Shown here one piece after another: positions 1 through 7,711 of a DNA stretch of 64,000 nucleotides. The DNA lies in the IMG/VR virus record IMGVR_UViG_3300032092_000013, positions 1 through 64,000 of that record. The stretch is one strand, 5' to 3'. A program made the translations under genes and the position numbers. The notes below the pieces were generated by a model that searched no databases, had not been told where the DNA came from, and worked only from the letters and a program-made list of their open reading frames with translations. Each line of letters begins with the position of its first letter. Position 1 is the stretch's first letter. Origin of the DNA: a virus.

Positions 1-1695
1 CACAAACGGTGGCGGCGCTGAACCACCTCCTCCACCACCAGCCATAGGTGCACTACCACCAATTTCTCCAGCTGGTGCCATAGCCGCTGCTTGGGCTTGT
101 AGCGCTTGTCTCCAATTAGGACCAGCCTGCTCAATCTGTGCCAATTCCCACACAAATTCTTTATCTTTCCTTAAGAATTCTCTATTTGCTTTTACATCAA
201 TATCAGACCATCCCAAATATTTCTTCTGTGCATAAGAAGGCGATATGCTTTGATTACTGGACATATTACCGAAATTTTGAACCTTCATTTCTAATTTTTG
301 ACTTTCTCTTAATTCATAGAAATTAGTTGGTACGTTAAATTCTAAATCAAAATGTTGTTCTTTTAATTTAAAATCTGCCCACAATCCCTTCAATTGAAGA
401 TGCGTAATAAATCCATTTTTAAATCCTGCAGCAACCTGTTGTTGCATTCTTATAATAAATCTAGCAAATTTTAATTCTTCTCTAAGAATTTCTTGACCGT
501 CTTTAAAAGTATCTTGCGGGTCTAATCGTGAAGAAGGTATCTTTAATGCACGATACAACTTCTTCATGAAGTACATTAAATCATCTAATTGGCCTAGATT
601 TGCACCTCCCGGTAATGTTGTGACAGACGTTCCTTCAGAACCAGCTCTCTTTGCAAACCAGTAACTATCTAACATAGTTTGCGGATTAAATTTTTGTACT
701 ACACCACCTTGATTATTGTCAAATGTTTTAGACGACCAATATTGTTGTTGCAATTTTCGTAGATAAGACTCTGCTTTAGGAGCAGGCATGTTACCCACAT
801 CAACATTAAAAACTAATCTTTCGGGTGCCCTGACTAAACGATAAATGATAATTGCATCTTCAATCATCGATAATTGACGATATGCTCTTCTGGCGTTTTC
901 TAAGAAAGGCAATCTCATGGTCTTATTTTCATTCCATATACCAGAATGAATATAAGTAATTTGATTTTTGTCCATCGGAACATATTCATGCCCCGTTTGT
1001 TTGGTGGGGTTATTAGGATCAAACTTTGGTTTGCGATATAAAAACGCTTTTACCATCATGTTTTGTACATTAGTAAAAACGGGATCAATCATATCCGCAC
1101 CCACTTGTACTGTGCCTAATATACCTTCTTTTGGATACTTTTCGTGAATAATGTGTTCAAAGAAGACTTCTCCTTCTACCAATAATGATCTAAAAATATT
1201 CCATCCTTTATTATCTAAATCAAAATATTGAATGTATTTTTGAAACTCTCTATTCAGTGTTTCTTCTTGTGTTTCATTTAGATTATCATTTTTATAACGC
1301 AATTTGATAATATTACCGTCTGAATCTTTGTTAATTATCTCATCACAAATTTCATCTAATGCATCAGATACTTCTGAGAAGGCAGCGATAATACGATAGT
1401 CACGTATGCGCGCTGGTTTGTCCTTTTGTATATTAGCATACATGATTTCAGAAAATCTCGAATCTTTCTGAATTGCACCTATACCTGCATTATTAAATTC
1501 ACTATTTTGAGAGACAGAATGTCTAGATAAGGCTTCTGCTCTTCTTGAGCCAACTTCTTCGAAATACTTAAATTTAGGATTTAATTTTTCAGATGCATCT
1601 AAAACATTATAACCAGAATATGGCAATTTTGATGAAATATAATTCATCAAATCTCTGCCAAATGTAGAAGAACGACCATCATCTAAAGAACTCAT
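1..1695 (-). CDS. 20: Portal protein, T4 gp20-like (C-terminus outside the window)
   Basis: This is the dodecameric portal vertex through which DNA is packaged and to which the neck is attached. The frame is open for 565 codons leftward from the ATG at 1695-1693 to the window edge, so the gene is partial. Recognition rests on two T4-type portal signatures: RAPERLVFNVDVGNMP near residue 290, and SVTTLPGGANLGQLDD near residue 360 followed by MYFMKKLYRALKIPSSRL. T4 gp20 has 524 residues, so this one is longer; the visible end is a Gly/Ala/Pro-rich low-complexity tail. The late-promoter box GATAAATA ends 6 bases before the ATG. No overlap with the neighbouring tail gene. Confidence 0.93.
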   Translation of the reverse strand, partial: MSSLDDGRSSTFGRDLMNYISSKLPYSGYNVLDASEKLNPKFKYFEEVGSRRAEALSRHSVSQNSEFNNAGIGAIQKDSRFSEIMYANIQKDKPARIRDYRIIAAFSEVSDALDEICDEIINKDSDGNIIKLRYKNDNLNETQEETLNREFQKYIQYFDLDNKGWNIFRSLLVEGEVFFEHIIHEKYPKEGILGTVQVGADMIDPVFTNVQNMMVKAFLYRKPKFDPNNPTKQTGHEYVPMDKNQITYIHSGIWNENKTMRLPFLENARRAYRQLSMIEDAIIIYRLVRAPERLVFNVDVGNMPAPKAESYLRKLQQQYWSSKTFDNNQGGVVQKFNPQTMLDSYWFAKRAGSEGTSVTTLPGGANLGQLDDLMYFMKKLYRALKIPSSRLDPQDTFKDGQEILREELKFARFIIRMQQQVAAGFKNGFITHLQLKGLWADFKLKEQHFDLEFNVPTNFYELRESQKLEMKVQNFGNMSSNQSISPSYAQKKYLGWSDIDVKANREFLRKDKEFVWELAQIEQAGPNWRQALQAQAAAMAPAGEIGGSAPMAGGGGGGSAPPPFV

Positions 1696-1701
1696 TTCCA
1701 C

Positions 1702-1709
1702 TATTTATC
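1702..1709 (-). promoter_or_regulatory. Late promoter for the portal gene
   Basis: On the minus strand this reads GATAAATA, one base from the T4 late consensus TATAAATA. Six bases separate it from the ATG at 1695. With T4 geometry transcription would start about one base before the start codon. Confidence 0.65.
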
Positions 1710-1724
1710 AGCTTTTATAATATT

Positions 1725-3182
1725 TTAACCGTGGCTGGCATTGCCATTATAAATAACATCACCTATTATCGGAGCATATACTTTATTACTATTATTTGAT
1801 AAAAATGTAATGCCAGCAGTACCGGCATCAATAGAATTTGGATCAATCCATTGAGCATTATCGATATCTACAACAGGCCGCAATGTATGAGGTAAAACAA
1901 CAACATCTATAGTATCGTCTGGTATTAATGTTGCTTGTATTGTTTTTAATTCGTCACCGAACCAATTATCCAAATCATACCAATCATTATTCAATAACGA
2001 GAAGAAGTATTTTCCAATAACATCTACAATGGGTGGCGGTGGTAATAATGGTGGTGGTAATAGTAAACTACTCGGAGCATCACCAATGTTAAATTGATAT
2101 TTAAATTTTTCCCAACCTGCTCTATTTGCTACAATAATATTAAATGTGCCGTTGCTTATTAATTCAGGTAGATTTAATTCTATAGTATAATTGTTTATTA
2201 TTTTATAACACGATAAAGGTAAATTATATGCACTAATCGACGGATAATAATCAAAATTTAATACGGTTAATGATGAAGATAAAATAGTAGAAGTCGATGA
2301 GAGTAGTACATTAGTTGTATGGTCGTAATTATTTCCAAGCAACATAAATGGATAATTTGCTTCTTCTTTTTGAAAGATAAAGTCATCATCAATTAATGTG
2401 CCGTGAAAAAATATAGATGTGCATACAGGCGCAGCTGAAAATGTAATTGTTCTTGTATTTTGTCTAGCCGGTAATGTTATTGCTTCTGAATTTGACGCAT
2501 AAAAGTTATCACATTCTAGTAATGCTGAAGAAAAGTTAGTTTTAATAAAAAATACATTTTGTTGTTTTGGCATTTCTTTTTGAAACAACCAACCCTTTAT
2601 AGTAAATCCTGTAGATGCTTCTATTCTATATTTGTCTGATTTTGTTGTATCAGTAGGATAGCTCATGGTCATGTTTCCTGACCACATTACTTGAGACCTT
2701 ATTTCTTGTGTAGTGGCTGCTCCCATAGCATCCGGTATTTTCCATGCAATTACAACATAAGGATTTGAATACGGTATAAAATTAGAAAGTATTTGATCCA
2801 TATCCGTTTGATACTCAGTAAGAATTGACATAGATACATCTATGTTTACTGGTACCGGCATATTAATATGTGCATGATTTTTTCCGGGCTTTAAATCAGA
2901 AAAATGATCACTTTCGTCAAATCCGTAGAGTTTAGAAAACACTCTGTTTTCATCACGGCTTATACCTGTTACGTTGACAGCAATAACAGGCAATGTAATA
3001 TTTTGTGCTTTATTTACTATATCAAATAAGACTCTTTCTTTTGGAGAATATACGTAACGTACCTTGACATTTGATCTTGCGTCCCGGTTTTTATCATATC
3101 GATTTATAACTACATCATCAAAAGCAGCTATAAATTGTGATATGATATCACGTATCTCAAAATGAAATGTCTGTATTTCCAC
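1725..3182 (-). CDS. Tail sheath terminator/completion protein, gp15/gp3-like, with extra C-terminal domain
   Basis: Probable protein at the head-proximal end of the tail. The N-terminal third (DDVVINRYDK, then VKVRYVYSPKERVLFDIV, then ITLPVIAVNVTGISRDENRVF) has the pattern of T4-like tail-completion and sheath-stabiliser proteins. The frame is open upstream to a TTG at 3284, but that part overlaps the helicase gene in another frame. The GTG at 3182-3180, just after the helicase stop, gives MEIQTFHFEIRDIISQF and is preferred (486 residues). That is far longer than T4 gp15 (272) or gp3 (176). The extra C-terminal half has a Pro-rich linker (PPPLLPPPPIVDV) and a last domain with alternating Trp/Asp motifs (DWYDLDNWFGDEL) like bacterial surface repeats. 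The gp15 versus gp3 assignment is uncertain. Confidence 0.6.
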   Translation of the reverse strand: MEIQTFHFEIRDIISQFIAAFDDVVINRYDKNRDARSNVKVRYVYSPKERVLFDIVNKAQNITLPVIAVNVTGISRDENRVFSKLYGFDESDHFSDLKPGKNHAHINMPVPVNIDVSMSILTEYQTDMDQILSNFIPYSNPYVVIAWKIPDAMGAATTQEIRSQVMWSGNMTMSYPTDTTKSDKYRIEASTGFTIKGWLFQKEMPKQQNVFFIKTNFSSALLECDNFYASNSEAITLPARQNTRTITFSAAPVCTSIFFHGTLIDDDFIFQKEEANYPFMLLGNNYDHTTNVLLSSTSTILSSSLTVLNFDYYPSISAYNLPLSCYKIINNYTIELNLPELISNGTFNIIVANRAGWEKFKYQFNIGDAPSSLLLPPPLLPPPPIVDVIGKYFFSLLNNDWYDLDNWFGDELKTIQATLIPDDTIDVVVLPHTLRPVVDIDNAQWIDPNSIDAGTAGITFLSNNSNKVYAPIIGDVIYNGNASHG

Positions 3183-3190
3183 ACATATAT

Positions 3191-4813
3191 TTAATTGAAT
3201 CGCTTCAAGAAGTACTTTGGTAATCTGGTTTTGTTCTGAATGACCGCATCTACAATGCATCCGTCCAAGATATATGTCACACAATAATCATCTACTGATC
3301 TAACTCCTCGACCACACGCTTGGATGAGATTATTAAGCATCTTATTGACATACCATTGTCCATCTTCTTTAAAGAGACGTTTAATTCTTTCATCTCCTAA
3401 TGGCATATAAGCTGCTTTCACTAAGATTTGAAATCTAGCTAAATCATCTTTTAAATCTACCCCGTATGTCAATGAAGGTGACACTAAGATAGTTGGTGAT
3501 GGATCTTCTAAGTGTTGTTTGAGGATTTGTTCATTGGTCATACCATCTCCTCTGAAGATAAATCTAGGATCATTTATATTATTTCTAAGATAATTAGTAA
3601 TCTCCATAGTATGTGTATGGATTACGCCTTTCACATCCTTATGTTGATCACAAAGATTTTTGATTTGTTTTGCAATGTATGGTAATGATGATTTTAAATT
3701 TTTATAATTCAACTTAACCCTGCCCGTGCAAAAGATTGGAGCCTTCTTTGCAGAGAATGTAGAATCTACTTCAATATACTCATAATCAGTGATTCCAAGC
3801 GTTCTGGCAAAATGTTTATGATCAATGATAGTAGCAGACATCAAAAGGATTTTTTCCCCATAATTGAAAATATGTTGAGAAAGCTTATCAATTCTCAAAG
3901 GCTTTAAGGTAATTGCTTCATTTGTCTTTTCTAGAATATATTCACAGTCATCCCAAGTCTCAATAGTCGTCTTGAGCGACATATGCAAATTTCTAAATAA
4001 CGACAATCTTTGTCTATCTACTAATGAAGTAGATGTTTTTTTCTTCTTCATTGAATCCATCAATGTATTAACCTCTTCGGAAAGATCACCTACAAAGTTT
4101 TCTAACCATGTTCTAAACTTTGTATAATTATTAATTGGAATAGATGTAATAGAAATATTCATCTTCTTGAGAACTTTATAATTCAATTCTCTTGAAAATC
4201 TTTTCACCAATTCATCTTCTAATTCGGAAGCTTCATCGCAAATAATAAAATCTCTTTTCTTTACATGGCCAGGTAATGACAGAAACATGCTGTAATTCAG
4301 AACACCAAATTGTGATACTAGTGTATCGTTCCTTGAATTATAGTATGGACATTTATTAGCAACTTGACATTCGTGCTTCAAATCTGAATTAAAGATACAT
4401 GGTGCAATATCTGCTGTGAATTTCGGATCAATAGCACACGTATGATTTGCTTTACCTTTCAATGCCTTCGAATCATCAAATAATGATACATATTGATCTT
4501 GTAGTGTCTTAGTGATAGTTAATGCCATAGCACCAAATGTAGGCATACCTGAACAATCATCAGGATCAAGATATGCACCAAATTGATCCATTGCAAAAGC
4601 TTGATTTGATTCAATAGACTTAATAAATTCCGTAGGTGAAATAGAACTGCTATTAGCTAGTGTCTTAGCTAAAAAAGATTTGCCTGAGCCAGTAGGTGCA
4701 CAGCAAATAACAAACTTCTTACCTGATTCAAAGGCTCTTTCTATTCTTGGAATGATTTCTACTTGCTGAGGTAGTGGTTCATATCCATCAGGAAAAAATG
4801 ACATCAAATTCAT
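3191..4813 (-). CDS. Superfamily 2 DNA helicase, XPD/DinG-like, with probable Fe-S cysteines
   Basis: ATP-dependent helicase of the Rad3/XPD/DinG type. In order: Walker A APTGSGKS (39-46); four cysteines at 126, 139, 149 and 155 (the last in CPYYNSRND), placed like the 4Fe-4S ligands of this family; Walker B FIICDEASE near 190, a DEAS variant of DEAH; LLMSATI; and motif VI ACGRGVRS near the C-terminus. At 540 residues it is compact for the family. Its role here is inferred: repair, recombination or clearing of replication obstacles. The ATG at 4813 lies in the loop of an 11-bp inverted repeat; a second in-frame ATG at 4804 lies in the stem. No Shine-Dalgarno is seen. Confidence 0.85.
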   Translation of the reverse strand: MNLMSFFPDGYEPLPQQVEIIPRIERAFESGKKFVICCAPTGSGKSFLAKTLANSSSISPTEFIKSIESNQAFAMDQFGAYLDPDDCSGMPTFGAMALTITKTLQDQYVSLFDDSKALKGKANHTCAIDPKFTADIAPCIFNSDLKHECQVANKCPYYNSRNDTLVSQFGVLNYSMFLSLPGHVKKRDFIICDEASELEDELVKRFSRELNYKVLKKMNISITSIPINNYTKFRTWLENFVGDLSEEVNTLMDSMKKKKTSTSLVDRQRLSLFRNLHMSLKTTIETWDDCEYILEKTNEAITLKPLRIDKLSQHIFNYGEKILLMSATIIDHKHFARTLGITDYEYIEVDSTFSAKKAPIFCTGRVKLNYKNLKSSLPYIAKQIKNLCDQHKDVKGVIHTHTMEITNYLRNNINDPRFIFRGDGMTNEQILKQHLEDPSPTILVSPSLTYGVDLKDDLARFQILVKAAYMPLGDERIKRLFKEDGQWYVNKMLNNLIQACGRGVRSVDDYCVTYILDGCIVDAVIQNKTRLPKYFLKRFN

Positions 4814-4824
4814 GATGTCATTTT
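4795..4824 (-). promoter_or_regulatory. Hairpin with the helicase start codon in its loop
   Basis: Perfect 11-bp inverted repeat. Arms on the plus strand are AAAATGACATC (4795-4805) and GATGTCATTTT (4814-4824), with an 8-base loop that contains the start codon (4811-4813). In the mRNA the first codons pair with the bases just upstream of the ATG, so the fold would control ribosome access. Confidence 0.6.
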
Positions 4825-4843
4825 ATCTGGTTTCGTTTAGAGA

Positions 4844-5176
4844 TCACTCACCAACAATATAAACTACGTTATCGTAAATTTTAGCGTTAGTCTTTGGTGT
4901 CAAAGATTTCAATTTAAAATAAAGGTGATCACAATTATGTGAAATTTCATTTAATGTATAATTCATTTCAGCTGTCAATCCTTTTGAATTGCTATGAAAT
5001 GGATATGGCAATTCAAATTTCTTTTGTTCATTATTCACTCTCAATAAGAAAGTAATATAAAAATCTTTGACAGTGAATAATAATAGTTTGCCCTTCTTTA
5101 TGGTTTTATTGTTTACCATAAAAGATACTTCTCTTTGGAGAAAGTTATTTAAATTGTTTTCAAGTACGTTAATCAT
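4844..5176 (-). CDS. Hypothetical protein, 110 residues
   Basis: I do not recognise this protein. It is a single small domain with alternating hydrophobic and charged residues (KKGKLLLFTVKDFYITFLLRV, then VNNEQKKFELPYPF), which suggests a mostly beta fold. Its ATG at 5176 overlaps the TGA of the upstream gene by 4 bases, so the two are probably translated as a coupled pair, and its product may act with the Sm-like protein before it. No signal peptide or membrane segment. Confidence 0.65.
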   Translation of the reverse strand: MINVLENNLNNFLQREVSFMVNNKTIKKGKLLLFTVKDFYITFLLRVNNEQKKFELPYPFHSNSKGLTAEMNYTLNEISHNCDHLYFKLKSLTPKTNAKIYDNVVYIVGE

Positions 5177-5547
5177 GTGTTCATGAAGTTAATTTTTTGT
5201 GAAGTAGACATTGTATAAACGTTCTCATTGAAGTATTTCCAAAATTCATCGTTAGCTGGTAATTTTTGAATAATAGTACAATTGTCAACATTTATACATC
5301 TATAGTTTTGCATTAGAATGTCCCAAGTAATAATAATGTTTTCAGCTTGTGGATCAAATTTTGGATATTGCGTTGGCGCTGAGTATCCTAAAATTAATTT
5401 TCCATTATATGAATTAAGTAAATTAGTTGAATTTGTACATAACATTCTTCTTGTAGAACCTGAACCTGGTTTTGGTGTTCTTCTCAAGAATCTGATGTCT
5501 AATACGTTTTCTAATAATAAATTTCTTAATTCAGTAAAGCTTGCCAT
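5173..5547 (-). CDS. WYL_2/Sm-like small domain protein
   Basis: A 124-residue protein with the layout of the WYL_2 (formerly DUF2693) Sm-like phage domain. A basic patch (FLRRTPKPGSGSTRRMLCT) is followed by a conserved strand pair in which a Trp precedes the 'YRCINVDNCTIIQKL' segment (IIITWDILMQNYRCINVDN). Proteins of this kind are usually about 100 residues and are presumed to bind nucleic acid or act as modifiers; no reaction is known. It lies 2 bases after the gp31-like gene and overlaps the next gene by 4 bases. The family call is from motif memory, hence moderate confidence. Confidence 0.5.
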   Translation of the reverse strand: MASFTELRNLLLENVLDIRFLRRTPKPGSGSTRRMLCTNSTNLLNSYNGKLILGYSAPTQYPKFDPQAENIIITWDILMQNYRCINVDNCTIIQKLPANDEFWKYFNENVYTMSTSQKINFMNT

Positions 5548-5549
5548 AC

Positions 5550-5960
5550 TTACATTTTCTTACAAATACCAAAAAGTCTCTCCTCATTTAAGAACATTCC
5601 TTTTTTTACTTTTCCGTATCCTTCAATTTCGAGATTAGAAACAGAAGCACCTTTATCATTAGGAAATACGACAATATCATTTACTTTACAATATTTGACA
5701 CTAGGTCCTGTTAAAACAACCTTTGCTTTTCTCCATGCTTTAGTTACTGCATTAGTAGGAATGAATAATCCATTTCTTTGGATAGCGGAACCTTGTGCAT
5801 CTTCTACTTCATCAATCATTTCTACTAATACAATATCAGCAAAGACGAAGGAAAGCTTATATTCATCTAAACCAAAAAAGCCCCCAGAATGACCATCAAG
5901 GTCAATGAGGCTTTTGGAATTCTTTAAATTATCTAATTCTGTTGGTAATTCAGCGGGCAT
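5550..5960 (-). CDS. 31: Co-chaperonin, GroES/T4 gp31-like
   Basis: Predicted to cap host GroEL for folding of the major capsid protein, the known role of T4 gp31. The GroES core is readable from about residue 40: ADIVLVEMIDEVED (first strand), IQRNGLFIPTNAV (mobile-loop position), KVVLTGPSVKYCKVNDIVVFP, and the C-terminal strand EERLFGICKKM. It has 136 residues against 111 for T4 gp31 and 97 for GroES; the excess is a 35-residue N-terminal extension. The ATG (5958-5960) sits inside a GGGCATA/TATGCCC stem, so translation may be controlled by structure. It is followed closely by the WYL_2-like gene. Confidence 0.8.
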   Translation of the reverse strand: MPAELPTELDNLKNSKSLIDLDGHSGGFFGLDEYKLSFVFADIVLVEMIDEVEDAQGSAIQRNGLFIPTNAVTKAWRKAKVVLTGPSVKYCKVNDIVVFPNDKGASVSNLEIEGYGKVKKGMFLNEERLFGICKKM

Positions 5961-5983
5961 ACTATTAATTATGCCCTTTTTTT
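5955..5983 (+). terminator. Hairpin plus T-run over the gp31 start (possible antisense terminator or start-codon lock)
   Basis: On the plus strand GGGCATA (5955-5961), an 8-base loop, TATGCCC (5970-5976) and seven T (5977-5983) form a classical intrinsic terminator. It points against the local genes, so it could stop antisense transcription. In the sense (minus) mRNA the same stem holds the gp31 ATG. Confidence 0.55.
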
Positions 5984-5992
5984 ATAAGTCAA

Positions 5993-6697
5993 CTAAGATA
6001 AACGAATAGCTTCTGCTATATCTCTCTCTGTAATTTCTCCATCTATAAATTGTTGGAATTTAACTTTTAGCGATTCAGGCATTATCTTTTTCAATTCAAG
6101 CTCTAATTTGAATTTTTTCAATTCATCATTTTGCTTTACATACGCTTTGAATTTATTAAAAAGTTCACTCTTTTCACCAGTTAATTGATGTTGTAAAGAT
6201 TTTGTATTAAGAGGTGCTGTTTTTACTGTTTTAAACACTGTTCTAAGCATTTCCAAGAAAGCATCTTTAATAATAGGTGTATCGATTTCACTTCTGTCTT
6301 TTCCTCTTTCAATGGCTTGAACTTCTAAAGCTTTATCAATGCGGTCTTTATATTCGGCGTTTGCATGTTGAGATTCAGAATCAACTTTATCTGCTTTTTC
6401 TTTAGCAAAACGTTTTTCATCCCATGGGATGAAAACAGATCTAACCTTTTCAACAGTGCCATCACGTAATGAATCCAATTCAGATCTATCTTCTGAATCC
6501 CTCTTTTCTATTTTCATTTGAAAATAGTCATGGAGCAATCTTTCCAAACCTTTTATTCCTTCTCCCGACTCTTCAAATGATTTTACTATATCTTTATATA
6601 ATTGATGTGTTTGATAATATGGATCTTGTGTTAAACCTTCATTTAACACATCACCAAATAAATCTACTAAATGTTCATATAAAGAAGGGAAATTCAT
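5993..6697 (-). CDS. Late charged helical protein, possible internal head protein
   Basis: Not recognised. It has 234 residues, highly charged and apparently almost all helical (Lys/Glu-rich through 70-230). The N-terminus MNFPSLYEHLVDLFGDVLNEG is amphipathic and ends in L-N-E-G, which fits the gp21 prohead-protease rule (Leu/Ile-x-Glu before a small residue). It has a late promoter AATAAATA exactly 5 bases before the ATG. Together these suggest a protein packaged in the prohead or used in assembly; this is inference. The start codon and promoter lie in a 13-bp inverted repeat shared with the end of the gp62-like gene. Confidence 0.7.
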   Translation of the reverse strand: MNFPSLYEHLVDLFGDVLNEGLTQDPYYQTHQLYKDIVKSFEESGEGIKGLERLLHDYFQMKIEKRDSEDRSELDSLRDGTVEKVRSVFIPWDEKRFAKEKADKVDSESQHANAEYKDRIDKALEVQAIERGKDRSEIDTPIIKDAFLEMLRTVFKTVKTAPLNTKSLQHQLTGEKSELFNKFKAYVKQNDELKKFKLELELKKIMPESLKVKFQQFIDGEITERDIAEAIRLS

Positions 6698-6723
6698 GAG
6701 TCTATTTATTTAGACTCATGAAT
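6692..6723 (-). repeat. 13-bp inverted repeat carrying a late promoter and a start codon
   Basis: Perfect arms ATTCATGAGTCTA (6692-6704) and TAGACTCATGAAT (6711-6723) with a 6-base loop. The minus-strand late box AATAAATA (6703-6710) spans the loop and the ATG of the downstream gene lies in the stem, as does the end of the upstream gp62-like gene. Confidence 0.75.
6703..6710 (-). promoter_or_regulatory. Late promoter AATAAATA
   Basis: Minus strand AATAAATA, then 5 bases (GACTC), then the ATG at 6697. It lies over the end of the gp62-like coding region. Confidence 0.6.
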
Positions 6724-7086
6724 ATTTTTATATAATTGGACTTCTCTTTTAGAGATTTGATATTTTTGTGCTAATAGACTATCAATATCTATTGTCTCTT
6801 TCTTTTCTACTTTATCTTCTTTATGTTTTTTAATATATTCAATACGTTTTCGTTTAAACTTAGGAAAGATATTATATAAGAAATTGTATTGATCTTCTTT
6901 TGAAGTTAACGTCGGCCAGTATTTGTTGGTCGTTTCGTTAATAATTTCAGCAGAAACGTCGCTATACATAGAAATCCACCGATTACACATAAAAACGTTG
7001 AATTGTCCTTCTTCATACTTTATATCATCTATGTATCTCTTATCGAAAAGAATTGAATTGATATAATCAAAAATAGAAGCTTCCAT
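6706..7086 (-). CDS. 62: Clamp-loader small subunit, T4 gp62-like
   Basis: Probable small subunit of the gp44/gp62 loader that puts the sliding clamp on DNA. The match is to the short form seen in marine T4-like phages: N-terminal MEASIFDYINSILFDKRYID, a central SAEIINETTN segment, then DQYNFLYNIFPKFKRKRIEYIKK, which parallels 'HFNYLMAAVPRGKRYGKW' of T4 gp62. A C-terminal region (LAQKYQISKREVQLYKNI) parallels 'LAKRYQVNTNDAINYKSI' of T4. It has 126 residues against 187 in T4. The large subunit gp44 is not in this window. Its ATG shares one base with the stop of the DUF366-like gene. Confidence 0.7.
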   Translation of the reverse strand: MEASIFDYINSILFDKRYIDDIKYEEGQFNVFMCNRWISMYSDVSAEIINETTNKYWPTLTSKEDQYNFLYNIFPKFKRKRIEYIKKHKEDKVEKKETIDIDSLLAQKYQISKREVQLYKNIHESK

Positions 7087-7673
7087 TATAGAATAACTTT
7101 AGTAGTAGCAATCTGAATATCACGTACTGTATGATAGAATACTGCTTCTACATCCTTCATAAACAATTGAACCTGTTCGTCAGTTAATTTTGTTGAATAA
7201 GCAAAGTTGGGTGCACTCTTACCTGCATCAATATTGATACCCGTATGTCCAATAGCTACATTATTAGTAGAATATGTAATAGATACCGATGCTTTGCCTT
7301 TGGTTTGTTCTTTCCCATCAGATCCGGTAAAGACATCATGGACAATTAAATCATCACCCCTTAATTCAATTGGCTTTTGAATATATCGAACAGACAAGAT
7401 ATTAGCAATTTGAGTATTGAATAATCTCTGGAAAGCTACTGCACCAAATGGACAAAGATTTGGAATTTCCCAACAAAAATTAATTGCATCATTGCTATAG
7501 ATATAATCTTTAGCTAAGAGATCTTCTTGATCAATTAGGTTAGTTGTTACATTCATAGCACCGCGGAAACAAATTAAGTCTCCGATGGGTGATACGTTCT
7601 TACGAAGAAATTCGTAAGCAAAACGTTTATGAATAAGGTCGCCGTTATATGTTGTGGTTTGATCTAGAATCAT
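7086..7673 (-). CDS. DUF366-family protein
   Basis: The 195 residues follow the archaeal/bacterial DUF366 pattern: start ILDQTTTYNGDLIHKRFAYEFLR, GDLICFRGAMNV, a D-x-x-x-L-x-x-x-D-x-I-x-S segment, WEIPN, QRLFN, and a C-terminal KASVSITYSTNNVAIGHTGINIDAG. The family's reaction is not known to me. It is worth attention because the same phage carries a 7-deazaguanine pathway, where I recall unassigned enzymes such as a CDG decarboxylase (DpdL); linking DUF366 to that step would be a guess. It lies between the sugar locus and gp62, with a 38-base gap upstream that shows no clear promoter. Confidence 0.7.
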   Translation of the reverse strand: MILDQTTTYNGDLIHKRFAYEFLRKNVSPIGDLICFRGAMNVTTNLIDQEDLLAKDYIYSNDAINFCWEIPNLCPFGAVAFQRLFNTQIANILSVRYIQKPIELRGDDLIVHDVFTGSDGKEQTKGKASVSITYSTNNVAIGHTGINIDAGKSAPNFAYSTKLTDEQVQLFMKDVEAVFYHTVRDIQIATTKVIL

Positions 7674-7711
7674 TTGATTTATTTTAAAAACAAAGAGCTA
7701 TAAATCAATAT

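Noticed and set aside
138-326. Plus-strand open frame opposite the portal gene
   Set aside because: It lies wholly within portal coding sequence on the other strand and its product has no recognisable pattern.
3183-3284. Longer N-terminus of the sheath-terminator gene from a TTG
   Set aside because: It overlaps the conserved helicase C-terminus and adds a Cys/His-rich stretch that is just the helicase sequence in another frame; the GTG at 3182 fits better.
5318-5638. 106-residue plus-strand open frame
   Set aside because: Antisense to the WYL_2-like and gp31-like genes and without support.
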